Shown: positions 34,201-41,826, counted from the first letter of the stretch. The stretch: DNA of 57,577 nucleotides from Corallococcus llansteffanensis (GCF_003612055.1 NZ_RAWB01000005.1:1-57577), one strand, 5' to 3'. Numbers and translations: made by a program. Notes: generated by a model not told the origin, from the letters alone.

Positions 34201-36021
34201 GAGCTGGTCGCCGAGCTGCCGCTGCTGCATTTCCGGGTCGACGTTGAGCGCGATGAGCTGGACCACCGGCCCGTTCGGGACGTGGAGCGACGCTGTCTGC
34301 TCGGCGGTGCTCATCTCCACCGCGCGCACGCTCTCGACGCGCTGCGAGTACATCACCGCGACCACGCGGCCGCCGAGCTCGAGCACGAGCTGGCCCTCGG
34401 GGAACACGCGCACCCGCTCCCGCAGCGTGGCCTCCGAGGAGCGCAGGTGCTCGGGCCAGCACAGGCGCTCGAGCTCGACGAGCGCCGGCAGGTCGTCCGG
34501 CTCCGCGAGGCGGACGATGTAGTCGCGCTTCTCGAAGTGCGTCAGCGTGATGCGGCAGAACGGCAGCGTCTTCGGGAACCGCTTGGGGCTGACGCGGGGG
34601 AACAGCCCCACGCTCGCGGCGACCACCAGATAGGTCTCCGCGCTGATGAGGTATTGCTGCGAGAGCGCGTGCAGCGTGTCGAAGTAGAAGCTCTCGGTGG
34701 AGTCGAAGTTCTCCCTCGCGCAATCCGTGGGGAGGCTGTGCGCCTCGAGCACGACCATGCCGTGGTCCGACGCCGCGTCCGACCACCGCCGCAGGTGCTG
34801 CCGCCACGCGGCGAGCACGTCGGCCGTCGTCACCCGCTGCCCGGTCTTGTCAGCGTACGCCGCGTCCGACTGCCAACGCGCGTCCGAGGCCCGGCCCGCT
34901 CCCGCGTCCTCCCGCACGTCGCGGAAGTCGTGGTCGAGGAACGAGCGGATGTGCAGGACCTGCCGCGGGTCGCCAATGCCGTGCGTCGACAGGTCGGCGA
35001 CCAGTCGATCGGGCCGGGCGATGTCGCCGGTGAGCGTGACGTGCGGCAGCCCGGTGAGCGTCTTCTTCGTCTCCCGCAGCGCGTCGAGGCTGACGTCGAC
35101 GCCCACCAGCGTGAGCGGGTGCTCCTTCAGGTGGGCGCCCCGCGCGGTCTGCTCCCGCACCACGTCGTAGGCGTGCTTGAGGAGCGTCCCGTCGCCGCAG
35201 CCCATGTCGGCGATGTAGCGGGGCTGGCTCTCGATGGGCATCCGGTTGAAGATGTCCGCGAGCATCGCCTCGGCCTCGGCGAAGTAGCGCCGGTGCTGAT
35301 AGCCGCTGGCCACGACGTTCATGGTCCGGTCGACGTGGGCCTCCTCCTCCTGGCCGCTCTTGTGGATGACCTCGAGGGGGTTTCCGAAGACCAGCGTGTC
35401 GAGCCGCGCCAGCATCGGGCGGTACGAGGCGGCGATCGCCATGACGTTCGCGCGTTCGAACAGCTCCTTCCCCATGCGGGTCAGGGCGGTGCCGCCATCG
35501 GGCTCAAGCCACGCCTTCGCCGCGAGCAGGCGCACGAGGCAAGCGCGCAGCTCCGCGTCGAGGCCGCCGAGCGGCGCCTCGCCGGGCGCGGTCTGGTGGC
35601 GCTTCAGGCCGATGATCAGCGGCAGCAGGAGCGCCCCCTCCGTGTGCCGCGACAGCGGCGACGCCGGGGCTTCGATCAGCCGGGTGGCGTGACGGATCAG
35701 CAGGTCGCGCGCCCGCCCGGGGACGAGCCACTCCCCGGGCGCGAAGCCGTAGAGCTCGACGACGTCACACGGCACGCGGTCCGGCTCGGCGCTCGCGTCG
35801 AGCAGGTAGCCGCCGTCCTGCTCCTTCACCCAGCCCAGCGTGAGCAGGGCGCGGAGCACGATCTGCAGATAGCCGCTGTTCGCGCCGGTCTTCTCCTCGA
35901 GCGAGGTCAGCGACCGGGGGACGCGGGCGTCGAGGCAGCCGAAGAGTCCCCGCTGTACGCCAAGCGCGAGGATGGGCGTGGCGACGTAGCCGTGACAGAA
36001 GGCGTTGAGGACGGTTAACAC
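28294..36021 (-). CDS. Trans-AT PKS loading protein, MT-GNAT-ACP-KS-KR-ACP-KS (2575 aa)
   Basis: The GTG start at 36021 overlaps the acyltransferase stop by 7 bp. Residues 1-470 are a helical N-terminus plus a SAM methyltransferase (MGCGDGTLLKH near 274), and 490-700 are a GNAT (LCWPEHL near 520, HASHGAQIG near 660), the arrangement seen in AprA/GphF-type starter modules. The tryptophan and histidine used by CurA-type decarboxylating GNATs appear kept. ACP1 has LDSADL near 750. KS1 (820-1250) has DTACSS, ETHGTG and NLGH. The KR (NADP site GGHHGIG near 1612, FSSLSAV and ADYAAANAF) looks active, B-type by its RDHT stretch. ACP2 has VDSIML near 1892. KS2 (1955-2390) has DTACSS, EAHGTA and TLGH. 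The protein ends after KS2 and a YPFDLTRRYW linker, so the next carrier must be a separate protein. The starter may be acetyl or methylated (propionyl or isobutyryl) depending on the MT. Confidence 0.94.
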   Translation of the reverse strand: MLTVLNAFCHGYVATPILALGVQRGLFGCLDARVPRSLTSLEEKTGANSGYLQIVLRALLTLGWVKEQDGGYLLDASAEPDRVPCDVVELYGFAPGEWLVPGRARDLLIRHATRLIEAPASPLSRHTEGALLLPLIIGLKRHQTAPGEAPLGGLDAELRACLVRLLAAKAWLEPDGGTALTRMGKELFERANVMAIAASYRPMLARLDTLVFGNPLEVIHKSGQEEEAHVDRTMNVVASGYQHRRYFAEAEAMLADIFNRMPIESQPRYIADMGCGDGTLLKHAYDVVREQTARGAHLKEHPLTLVGVDVSLDALRETKKTLTGLPHVTLTGDIARPDRLVADLSTHGIGDPRQVLHIRSFLDHDFRDVREDAGAGRASDARWQSDAAYADKTGQRVTTADVLAAWRQHLRRWSDAASDHGMVVLEAHSLPTDCARENFDSTESFYFDTLHALSQQYLISAETYLVVAASVGLFPRVSPKRFPKTLPFCRITLTHFEKRDYIVRLAEPDDLPALVELERLCWPEHLRSSEATLRERVRVFPEGQLVLELGGRVVAVMYSQRVESVRAVEMSTAEQTASLHVPNGPVVQLIALNVDPEMQQRQLGDQLLEFMLQRSTLLSGVRHAAGVTRCKAYDRGQGIPIEQYVRERDERGNPVDPMLHYHASHGAQIGDVVRAYRPRDTANEGCGVLVVYDLHDRVAKHAARPRGGEAPASPGADVEALTERIIRACLGPQREAAYSPSRPLMEMGLDSADLLELTGHIRHEFAVNLGPAFFFEHSTPAKVVAFLRGATGARPEAVAALAAVPPRRDTSPGARTADVAIVGCACRLPGGNDDPEAFWAFLKTGGSGIRDIPRERLAWPRGISPDGEHSGIARAGLLDDVRAFDASFFRIAPAEAASMDPQQRILLELAWRCLDDAGYSGGFAPGATTGVFIGASGSDYGTLLASRPTEAHFATGAAMALLPNRISYFFDFHGPSILIDTACSSSLVAVHQAVQSLARGECDGALVGGVNIICHPGNSVAYHKAGMLSRRGQCSTFDESADGYVRAEGAVVMLLRPLEQALADGDQIYAVIKGTAVNHGGQSGGLTVPNPRQQANLLKQAWERGGVAPESIGFFETHGTGTSLGDPIEIQGIREALTAGRAAPSGAACGLGALKTNLGHLEAAAGITGLLKVAMSLRHGELARNYSLQRLNPKIQLEDSALYPVTETRPWLAPTGHPRRGAISSFGIGGANAHAVLQEHAASPGDDVPGERPLPFVLSAKTEGALFRYAEALLRHLKAGRACSLASIVYTMQRRAALSERLALVVRSTPELIEKLEQFVARVHGIDGAFRGTVRDRMEHGAAAPLTSGEAAELASRWTQGAPVEWKALWRSAAESGHGPRVVPLPTYPFDVQQRYWLSNDVPRARAVAPAARVQPTVGDGPRAWVASPRWMPPRPLHGPAPAERHAGVLLLSTLEVGLAPILRASVRHHVTVPAILEPGDAQAWAAAYRDGMDRVRAAIKQQRPTHCVLISDGSDGGLMAMLHAALLCVGRELGFPVHGYTWDDTLPRAPDVLSLSALDDALHESAVPGLKRLISTGGALQVEERAWAPAPLALPAELPLRRGGCYWITGGHHGIGRHLAAHLAREYAARVVLCGRSELGPDDARALDELRASLREGSIRYHVADCADARAVRAMLDRTLEEHGALDGVIHSAGVTRDHTLFLGTAEDTAAVLRPKVTGALVLDEVTRDCALDFFMTFSSLSAVLGNPGQADYAAANAFLQVHAERRRALERTGARSGATLTVHWPYWADGGMRLDEEQVARLGELHGTVPLPTREGLAAFEAALGGTAPEVAVFHGRQPEVRTRHVADAPSLGSQASGDMLATVTEIAARALAMSPAELDTGRHLSDYGVDSIMLQRMAKELNQRFGGKLSVLDLHRYPTIGALARYLDGGPREVPVPAAPPTVATAARAESTGEDIAIVGVSIRVPGAATLEELWQTFFRSDARAIPYPERRWNALPPRWTEGRDRSRYVGAFLEDVDAFDARLFETSPREAMLMDPQHRLALMSVWEAIENAGYSKTEFARNVTSVYLAIGPEDYAAITAQDGRMDEFHGRGVWRYMGPNRISHVFNLQGSSETVDTACSSVFVAIDRACAALRSGRSEQAVVTGVHLNLDPTGFDVLGEHGLLSRAGRARPFDEASDGYTRTEGVGTVILKPLRKALADRDHVYAVIQGVSVWHGGRSMGLTSPNESAHRRTLAEALTRSGISVDDLSYIEAHGTAMPLGDASEVAAFSSVFRERSRDRQQPCVLSTVKSTLGHMETASGIAALLKAILVLQRGQVPGVPGLEKVRADLDLGYFRLSPEPQPLPPPRGAGRPHAGLHAYGLGGVSAFIVLEKAPEAAAAPQPLRQGAEPRLFVLSAASREVLDAYLTRVRDSLADAEQRGETVDFASLIATYQHDRHPMRTRLAIVAADAGELRRTADALLAGRACDNTYRGEAVAASRENVNGVDLSRTVAERDWHAVARAWVAGASVPWPAAHHPRTPSPGYPFDLTRRYWSRPDGEEAPRQHGARPSPIEPALAAPGAARKAEKEGP

Positions 36022-36905
36022 GTCGCCTCCCGCGACGGGGCCGCGCGGGGGGCCGGCGCGGCGGCTTCGCGAATCTCCTTCACCAGTCGCGTCAAGACGG
36101 AGGTGGGGCCGAGCTCTTCGAAGGTGAAGTCACCCTGCGCCATGATGAACTCGATGCTGTCGACCCAGTTCACCGGGCTCTCGATCTGCCGCGCCAGCAT
36201 CTCCCGCAGGCTCTCGTGCTGGTGCGGCCGCGAAGACGCGTTCGCCATCACCGGGACCCGCAGCGTGCGCAGGTGCACGTGGCCGAGCTCGCGGGCGAAC
36301 TCGTCCGCGGCGGCGCGCATGTAGCGGGAGTGGAAGGGCGCGCTGACGTTCAGCGGTACGAAGCGTGCCTGCTGCGCCTCGAAGAGCGGGGCGGCGCGCG
36401 AGATGTCGTCGAGCGGGCCCGACAGCACCATCTGCCGGGGCGCGTTCAGGTTCGCCAGGTCGAGGCTGGTCAGGCCGGCGCGACGCAGCGTCGACTCCAC
36501 GGTCGCCCGGTCGCATCCCATCACCGCGGCCATGCCGCCCCCAGTGGCGCGGCCCATCAGCTCACCGCGGCGCTTGACGAGCTTGAGCCCCGTCTCGAAG
36601 TCGAACACGCCGGCCGCGAACAGCGCGACGTACTCGCCCAGGCTGTGGCCGATGAAGAACGCCGGGTCGGTGGAATCCGTGCGGGCCCGGTCGAGGTACA
36701 TGAGCGCGCAGACGACGTACAGCGCCGGCTGCGTGTACTCGGTCCGGCGGAGCTGGTTCGCCTCGTCGGTGAGGCAGAGCCGCTGGATGGAGTACCCGAG
36801 GATGGAGTCAGCAGCACGCGTATAGGCCGGGAAGCGCTCGAAGAGCCCCTGCCCCATGCCGAGTTTCTGCGCTCCCTGTCCGGGAAAAACATAGACCTTG
36901 TGCAT
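36015..36905 (-). CDS. Free-standing (trans) malonyl acyltransferase (296 aa)
   Basis: This is a complete FabD-type acyltransferase: FPGQGAQ at the N-terminus, GHSLGEYVA with the nucleophilic serine, and a C-terminal HHES-like region replaced here by MANASSRPH. All PKS proteins in the cluster lack AT domains, so it most likely loads malonyl units onto every ACP in trans. I chose ATG 36905 because it aligns with the family start (MHKVYVFPGQG) and follows a GGGGG stretch; a TTG at 36929 is an alternative. The stop overlaps the loading PKS start by 7 bp and the gap to the aminotransferase is about 70 bp. Confidence 0.93.
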   Translation of the reverse strand: MHKVYVFPGQGAQKLGMGQGLFERFPAYTRAADSILGYSIQRLCLTDEANQLRRTEYTQPALYVVCALMYLDRARTDSTDPAFFIGHSLGEYVALFAAGVFDFETGLKLVKRRGELMGRATGGGMAAVMGCDRATVESTLRRAGLTSLDLANLNAPRQMVLSGPLDDISRAAPLFEAQQARFVPLNVSAPFHSRYMRAAADEFARELGHVHLRTLRVPVMANASSRPHQHESLREMLARQIESPVNWVDSIEFIMAQGDFTFEELGPTSVLTRLVKEIREAAAPAPRAAPSREATC

Positions 36906-36975
36906 GCGCACCCCCGTCTCCGCTTTCAATCACTGCGGCGATTCACAATCGAGTCCCCCCCAACCCAGGGACCCG

Positions 36976-38055
36976 TCAGGCTTTTAGCAGGATCTCGGTC
37001 AGGTACGCGCGTGCTTCTTGCGGCCCGACGGTGATGCGGATGAGTCGGTCGAGCGGCGGCTCGACGACGTGGCGGACGAGGATGTCGTGCGCGTCCAGGC
37101 GGGTCGCGACGGCCTTGGCGGTCCGTGCGTCGCCGAAGTCGAAGGCCACGAAGTTGCCGGAGCCTGGCAGCGTCGTGACACCGAGCCGCGCCGCGAGCGC
37201 CTTGTAGTCCTCGATGCCCTTCGCGGTCTCGGCCACCACCCTGCCGAGGAAGTCGCGGTCCTCGAACGCCGCGTGCGCCATCTCCTGCGAGAGCTTGCTG
37301 ACGCCGAAGTGGTGCCGGATGCGCTCCACCTGGGCCAGCAACCCGGGTTCGGCGAGCGCGTAGCCGACGCGCGCGCCAGCGAGGCCGTACGCCTTCGAGA
37401 AGGTGCGCAGGCGGATCAGGTTGCTCCGCGTCTCGTTGGTGGGGAGCACGGCGCTGGGATCGGCGAACTCGACATAGGCCTCGTCGAGCAGCAGCACGCA
37501 CCCGGCGGGGAGCCCGTCCAGCAGCCGCTTGATCTCCGTCGGCCCGGCCAGCGTCCCCGTCGGGTTGTCTGGGTTGGCCAGGTAGAGCAGCTTCGCGTCA
37601 TGGCGCCGGGCGGCGTCGAGCAGCCCGTCGATGTCGTTGTGCCCGGACTGGAGATAGGGCTGGTGGACCAGCCGACCCCCGCACCCGCGGACGTAGTAGT
37701 CGAAGCTGGGGTAGCCGCCGCGCGAGTTCACCGCCACGTCACCCGGGTCGATGAACGCGCGGGCGAAGAGGCCGAGCAGTCCCTCGATTCCCTCCGCGAT
37801 GACGACGCAGTCACGCGACAGGCCACAGGCTCCGGCGATTGAGTCGCGCAGGGCCTTGTTTACAGGGTCGGAATAAAGCGCGATTTCAGCGCCGCGGGAG
37901 GACAGGACGCGCAGCGCGGCAGGGGAGACGCCGAACAGACACTCGTTGGCGCCGAGCCGGGCTTTGAAGGGACGGCCGCGACGACGCTCAAGCTCCCACG
38001 GTCCCAGAAACGGTTGTGTGATGTCCAGCCCCGCCAGGACCCGCGTAAAGCCCAT
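36976..38055 (-). CDS. PLP-dependent aminotransferase class I/II, HisC-like (359 aa)
   Basis: Fold-type I aminotransferase with ARLGANEC, the NPDNPTGT loop, DEAYVEF and the PLP lysine in TFSKAYGLAGARVGY; length and motifs fit histidinol-phosphate aminotransferase relatives. It is the first gene of the apparent biosynthetic operon. The ATG at 38055 sits seven bases after GGAG; a GTG at 38061 is too close to it. Isolated from his genes, it is more likely a pathway enzyme, for example making or modifying an amino acid unit for the NRPS or a beta-amino group, than a histidine enzyme. The substrate cannot be read from the sequence. Confidence 0.9.
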   Translation of the reverse strand: MGFTRVLAGLDITQPFLGPWELERRRGRPFKARLGANECLFGVSPAALRVLSSRGAEIALYSDPVNKALRDSIAGACGLSRDCVVIAEGIEGLLGLFARAFIDPGDVAVNSRGGYPSFDYYVRGCGGRLVHQPYLQSGHNDIDGLLDAARRHDAKLLYLANPDNPTGTLAGPTEIKRLLDGLPAGCVLLLDEAYVEFADPSAVLPTNETRSNLIRLRTFSKAYGLAGARVGYALAEPGLLAQVERIRHHFGVSKLSQEMAHAAFEDRDFLGRVVAETAKGIEDYKALAARLGVTTLPGSGNFVAFDFGDARTAKAVATRLDAHDILVRHVVEPPLDRLIRITVGPQEARAYLTEILLKA

Positions 38056-38070
38056 CGACACGCTCCAATT

Positions 38071-38095
38071 GCTATCACGTTATCAAATCGCTAAC
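38071..38095. promoter_or_regulatory. AT-rich TATCA repeat upstream of the biosynthetic operon, candidate operator/promoter
   Basis: This is an AT-rich patch in otherwise very GC-rich DNA, 16 to 40 bases upstream of the aminotransferase start. On the plus strand it reads TATCA-cgt-TATCA followed by CGCTAAC, and contains the imperfect dyad ATCACGTTAT around ACGT. The position fits a promoter overlapped by an operator that controls the whole minus-strand operon. No -35/-10 pair is convincing. Confidence 0.35.
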
Positions 38096-38410
38096 ACAGG
38101 CCGGATGCCGGTGGCAAGATTTCCCCGTTTTCGTCATTCGCGGCGCAGTGCGGCGCGCGAGCTCGATCAGCGCCATGACGGGACGCGGCGGACCCGGTGG
38201 CCGCCCACCCACCGCCCGGTCCAACCTCCAACCTCCTACGTCCTGGCTGCCTGCAGAGCTGCCCAGCCAGCAGCGGGCCCGGAAGTGCAGGGCGGCGTGG
38301 TGCCTGGGGCGGCCGGCTGGCCACTAAAGGACGCGAGGCCTGTCTCGTAGGGCCGTTGTCGCCACGGCGAAGTCGCAGTGGCGTGGGGCGCCCATCCCGA
38401 GGGCCTCCCC
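38096..38410. other. Divergent intergenic region, no gene seen
   Basis: With the adjacent TATCA patch this is a 355-bp region between the minus-strand aminotransferase and the plus-strand glycosyltransferase. It holds short open frames with no family resemblance or ribosome sites and no clear terminator or repeat. It presumably contains the glycosyltransferase promoter. Confidence 0.5.
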
Positions 38411-39625
38411 ATGCCGTCGAACCGCCTGCTCATCTTCAGCCCCACGGCGTTCCGTCCCGCGGGACACCAGCAGTCGTACCTCACCGGCCTGGGTGACGCG
38501 CTCGCGCGCCGGGGCGTGGAGGTCCACGTCCACGGTCTGACGGGAAGTGTGAGCTATCCCCCGTCCATCGTCCCCCACATGTCCGGGAAGGACACAGGGG
38601 CCGGGTTCCGCTCGGAGTATCGCGAGCGATTCGGGCCGCTGGGAGACGTGGTGTGGGGCACCGCGCGCCTCACCCGCCAGCTGCGCCTGCTGAACGAGCT
38701 GGAGCACGTGCATGGCTCACTCGGAGGGCCTCCGCTGCTGTTCGAGACCTTCGAGTACCTCTCGCTGGCGGCGCACCTGTCGCGGGAGCCCCGGGCACAC
38801 CGGCGGCTCTGCATCTTCCACGACACCCACTTCAACCTGACGCACGCCTCGCCCCTCGCGGGCGCCTACAAGCTCCTGGCGCGTCCCTTCGCGCGGCACA
38901 TCCTGCGCAGCGTGGACAAGTGCTTCGTGCACGCCTCCGGGATGAGGGTGAACCTGCTCAAGAACATCGACCCCGGGCAGGGCTTCGCCGACAAGGTCGA
39001 GGTGCTCCCCTATGGCGCGCCCCATCCCGACACCCAGACCCATGTGGACAGCGCCACGGCACGGACAGCGCTGGGCCTTCCCACGCGGCGCAAGCTGGCG
39101 CTCGCCTTCGGCACCCTGCGCGCCGACAAGCGCTTCCGCCTCGTCTTCGAGGCCCTGGCGCGCAGTCCCGACTGGGAGCTGCTCATCGCGGGCCCGGAGG
39201 GCGACGTGTCGTACCGGGAGCTCCAGGCGCTCATCGCGCAGGCGCGTGTCCGCGAGCGGGTCCACCTGTTCCCCGGCTTCGTCCCCATGGAGGAGCACCC
39301 CCGGTTCTTCTGGGCGGCGGACGCCGTGCTGAACCTCTACGACGAGCGCATCCGCCATGAGAGCGGGACGGCGCACCTGGCCCGCGCCTTCCTCCGGCCG
39401 ATCATCGCGGGAGGCCCGCCGGACCTCCACCGCTACGTGCAGGAGACAGGGGCCGGCTGGTCCGTGACGCCCCTGACGGCCGAGCGCCTCTCGGAGGTTC
39501 TCGGCCAGGCCGCCCAGATTGGAGAGGCGGAGCGCAGGGAGATGGAGCGGCGCATCCACACGGCGGCGGTCGAGCGCTCGTGGGATGCCGTGGCGTCCCG
39601 CGTGCTGACGGCGCTGAGCGCATGA
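38411..39625 (+). CDS. Glycosyltransferase, GT-B fold (GT4-like, 404 aa)
   Basis: The N-terminal domain begins NRLLIFSPTAFRPAGHQQSY, with the Gly-rich entry loop typical of GT-B enzymes that modify polysaccharide or lipid. The C-terminal nucleotide-sugar half has LAFGTLRADKRF, LLIAGPEGD, VHLFPGFVPMEEHPRFFWAADAVLNLY and a following Glu-rich site, as in GT4 retaining enzymes. No signal peptide or membrane segment. The ATG at 38411 is preceded by GAGGG about nine bases away. It stands alone, on the strand opposite to the biosynthetic genes; it could glycosylate the product or belong to envelope polysaccharide synthesis. Confidence 0.85.
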   Translation: MPSNRLLIFSPTAFRPAGHQQSYLTGLGDALARRGVEVHVHGLTGSVSYPPSIVPHMSGKDTGAGFRSEYRERFGPLGDVVWGTARLTRQLRLLNELEHVHGSLGGPPLLFETFEYLSLAAHLSREPRAHRRLCIFHDTHFNLTHASPLAGAYKLLARPFARHILRSVDKCFVHASGMRVNLLKNIDPGQGFADKVEVLPYGAPHPDTQTHVDSATARTALGLPTRRKLALAFGTLRADKRFRLVFEALARSPDWELLIAGPEGDVSYRELQALIAQARVRERVHLFPGFVPMEEHPRFFWAADAVLNLYDERIRHESGTAHLARAFLRPIIAGGPPDLHRYVQETGAGWSVTPLTAERLSEVLGQAAQIGEAERREMERRIHTAAVERSWDAVASRVLTALSA

Positions 39626-39918
39626 GCGGCGGCTTTCGCCCGTCGCTCAATGGATCACGCTCCCCCTTGTTGATGAGTGCCAGGGCATGAAGTCCAGACG
39701 TATCAAACGTCAGCTGCACCACCGGGCAAACTTTGACTTGCTGCTTCGTCGGGTGCTACTCAACATCTGATCCCATCCATCACTCGGAGTGTGGCAGGGT
39801 CGCGGAGCCGGGCCATGCTCATGATTCGCCGCTGCCATTGCGACAGGCGCTCATGTGGTGGTTTTGGCCATACAGCCGGCTTGAGACAATGGAATCCACC
39901 GTGTCGCTGAGGTCTCTC
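39626..39918. other. Intergenic region upstream of the effector operon
   Basis: 293 bp of lower GC than the surroundings. It holds a short dyad, GACGT-atcaa-ACGTC (about 39691-39705), which could end the glycosyltransferase transcript or bind a regulator, and a TTGACT at about 39731 that could be a -35 element without a good -10. The DUF6484 frame runs up through part of it, but without a ribosome site. Confidence 0.35.
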
Positions 39919-40470
39919 ATGTCTTCACCTGATGATTCCAGCAAGTCTGACAATGATGTCCGCACCGAGTCGCAGCAGCCCCTCCTCGGGGCGCGCGTCG
40001 GTCGACTTGTCGGCGTGAGTCTGGAGGGCCTGCCCCTGGTGCAGTTCGAAGGCGGTCCCGGGCCGGTTCCGGCCCGGAGCTTTGTAGCGCTCGATATGGC
40101 ACAGCTCCGCGTGGCCGCGGGGGAGCAGCGGCAGGCCGTACTGCTCTTCGAGGAGGGTGACCCGGCGCGGCCCCTGCTTGTCGCCATGGCGCAGGACTCC
40201 CATTCTCCTTCTCTGCTGGACCAGCTCTTGGAGGGGTCGGCTCGGCCCGGGAGCTCCGAGACTCCCGCGCCCGCCACGGAAACCGGGGCAAAGAACTCCG
40301 TGCCGGAGGAGCGTGTCGTGCTGGGCGCCCAGCGGGAACTCGTCCTTCAGGTGGGCGAGGCGAGCATCACGCTGCGCAGGGACGGAACCATCCTCCTGCG
40401 AGGCGTCCGGGTGGAGAGCCGCGCCTCGGGGCTCCAGCTCATCCGCGGTGGCAAGATCGAGTTGAACTGA
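39919..40470 (+). CDS. DUF6484 domain protein, T6SS-associated (183 aa)
   Basis: The core reads GARVGRLVGVSLEGLPLVQFEG, then PARSFVAL, VLLFEEGDPARPLLVA and a C-terminal beta repeat (LGAQRELVLQVGEASITLRR, LLRGVRVESRASGL, IRGGKIELN). This is the DUF6484 pattern found beside T6SS spike and effector genes; the C-terminal part resembles the beta-helix of VgrG-like needles. ATG 39919 is chosen because GAGG lies six bases upstream; ATG 39889 has no such site. It is first in an operon with a nuclease and immunity proteins, so it may adapt the toxin to the spike. That role is inferred. Confidence 0.82.
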   Translation: MSSPDDSSKSDNDVRTESQQPLLGARVGRLVGVSLEGLPLVQFEGGPGPVPARSFVALDMAQLRVAAGEQRQAVLLFEEGDPARPLLVAMAQDSHSPSLLDQLLEGSARPGSSETPAPATETGAKNSVPEERVVLGAQRELVLQVGEASITLRRDGTILLRGVRVESRASGLQLIRGGKIELN

Positions 40471-40487
40471 GTCCTACGGAGACACGC

Positions 40488-41165
40488 ATGGGAAATCACC
40501 TCTCGGGCGCGGGCAAGTTGAAGGCACGGCTCAAGCGCGATCGCGACTACCGGAACAAGGGCTACAAGCACATCAAAGGCAATGGTGGGCGGAAGATCGT
40601 CTACGCGGACCTCGAGGTCATCCAGAACGTGCTCCAGACGCGTGGAACGCGTGCCCGTGACAAGGGGGTGAAGGCGGGCAGCAGGCTCCACGCTCGGCGC
40701 TACACCTTCACGTATGGCAGCAACTTCCAGATCGGCCAGTCCCCGTACGTCAACCAGGGGCACCACCTGCTTCCGGAAGAGGCGTTCTCCTACTTCGACA
40801 GCAACCAACTCCGGATGCTCCAAGGGGTGGACTACAACATCAACAACGGGGAGAACATCATCTTCCTCCCCGCGAGGCAGCGGGACTCGGAGTTCCACCA
40901 GCTGCCGTTCCACCAGGGCCGCCATCCGGCCTATACCGAGCAAGTCGACGCGGACATGGACGGAGTCAGGGACGATTTGGATAAGGCCCTGAATAGGGAC
41001 AAGAAGCACAAGGAGTGGAATCCTCCCGAGGACCTCAAGGCCAAGCTGATGAATCTCCAGAAGGAATACTGGAACATGCTGGTTGCCGCCGGCCCCATCT
41101 CCATCAACACGTTCGTGAAGCCTGCGCCCAAGAAGAAGGGCCTTACGAAGAGCAAGAAGTCCTGA
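40488..41165 (+). CDS. AHH/GHH-type HNH nuclease toxin, probable T6SS effector (225 aa)
   Basis: The catalytic core matches the AHH branch of HNH/EndoVII nucleases: NQGHHLLPEEAF with the paired His (Gly replaces the usual Ala), then DYNINNGENIIFLP with the Asn, and FHQGRHPAYTEQVDADM with the distal His residues. The N-terminus is basic (KLKARLKRDRDYRNKGYKHIKG) and the C-terminus ends in a Lys-rich tail, fitting DNA or RNA binding. There is no PAAR, VgrG or Rhs domain, so delivery must need a partner such as the DUF6484 protein. It starts 17 bp after that gene and is followed by an Imm11-like gene. The target is presumed to be nucleic acid of competitors. Confidence 0.85.
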   Translation: MGNHLSGAGKLKARLKRDRDYRNKGYKHIKGNGGRKIVYADLEVIQNVLQTRGTRARDKGVKAGSRLHARRYTFTYGSNFQIGQSPYVNQGHHLLPEEAFSYFDSNQLRMLQGVDYNINNGENIIFLPARQRDSEFHQLPFHQGRHPAYTEQVDADMDGVRDDLDKALNRDKKHKEWNPPEDLKAKLMNLQKEYWNMLVAAGPISINTFVKPAPKKKGLTKSKKS

Positions 41166-41182
41166 GCGAGGAGTCGATTCCG

Positions 41183-41791
41183 GTGAGCTACTACCCCTGG
41201 GTGGATGACGACGAGGACGAGTCCTTTGCGTGGATGGAACCGCTCCGCAAGGACCCGTTTGAGGGCAATGGCTACCTGCTGAAGGAGGGAGTCCCCTGCA
41301 AGGACTGGTTCCCAGAGGGGCTCATCTTCGATCTGTCGAAAGAGCGGGGCAGCAAGCTGACGGACAGCATCCCCAATACCTCCGCGCTGCTCGTGGTGTC
41401 CGCGAAGCTCAAGGGCATCCTGGAGAAGGAGACGCCCCAAGGCACTATTGAGTTCCTGCCGGTGCGTCTGCGCACCCCGCGCAAGAAGACGCTGGACACG
41501 CCCTACTTCGTCGCCAATGTGTTGGGCACCGTGGCCTGCATGGATGCCCAGAAGTCAGACTTCACCATGGACTCCATCATCAAGGACCAGGTGCATCGGT
41601 TCCGGCGGCTGGTGCTCCAGGAAAAGAAGATTCCCAAGGACGCGAAGCTCTTCCGGCTTGCGGAGAAGTCCCGGCTCATCCTCATCCGAGAAGATCTGGG
41701 TCAAATCATCATCGACGAGGACTGCACCGGGATGATCTTCCAGGAGCTGGGGGACTACGGCTCCGAGTTCCGCGAGCGGGTCCGCACGTAG
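41183..41791 (+). CDS. Imm11-family (DUF1629-like) immunity protein (202 aa)
   Basis: The pattern CKDWFPEGLIFDLSKERG, LTDSIPNTSALLVVSAKL, IEFLPVRL, then KLFRLAEKSRLILIREDL and CTGMIFQEL is typical of the Imm11/DUF1629 family that sits next to AHH nucleases in myxobacteria and other Proteobacteria-like genomes. The start is GTG 41183 with GAGGAG nine bases upstream; a longer frame from 41015 overlaps the toxin and is rejected. Acidic N-terminus (WVDDDEDESF). It most likely binds and blocks the upstream nuclease in the cytoplasm. Confidence 0.85.
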   Translation: MSYYPWVDDDEDESFAWMEPLRKDPFEGNGYLLKEGVPCKDWFPEGLIFDLSKERGSKLTDSIPNTSALLVVSAKLKGILEKETPQGTIEFLPVRLRTPRKKTLDTPYFVANVLGTVACMDAQKSDFTMDSIIKDQVHRFRRLVLQEKKIPKDAKLFRLAEKSRLILIREDLGQIIIDEDCTGMIFQELGDYGSEFRERVRT

Positions 41792-41826
41792 ACGCTCCGC
41801 GACCGGCGGAGGACAGGCGACAGTTC

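Noticed and set aside
38091-38324. 77-codon minus-strand frame in the divergent intergenic region
   Set aside because: Pro/Arg/Gly-rich with no family resemblance and no ribosome site; composition fits random GC-rich DNA.
39733-39918. Longer N-terminus for the DUF6484 protein
   Set aside because: No homology before the SSPDD region and no ribosome site at 39733 or 39889; GAGG six bases before 39919 decides the start.
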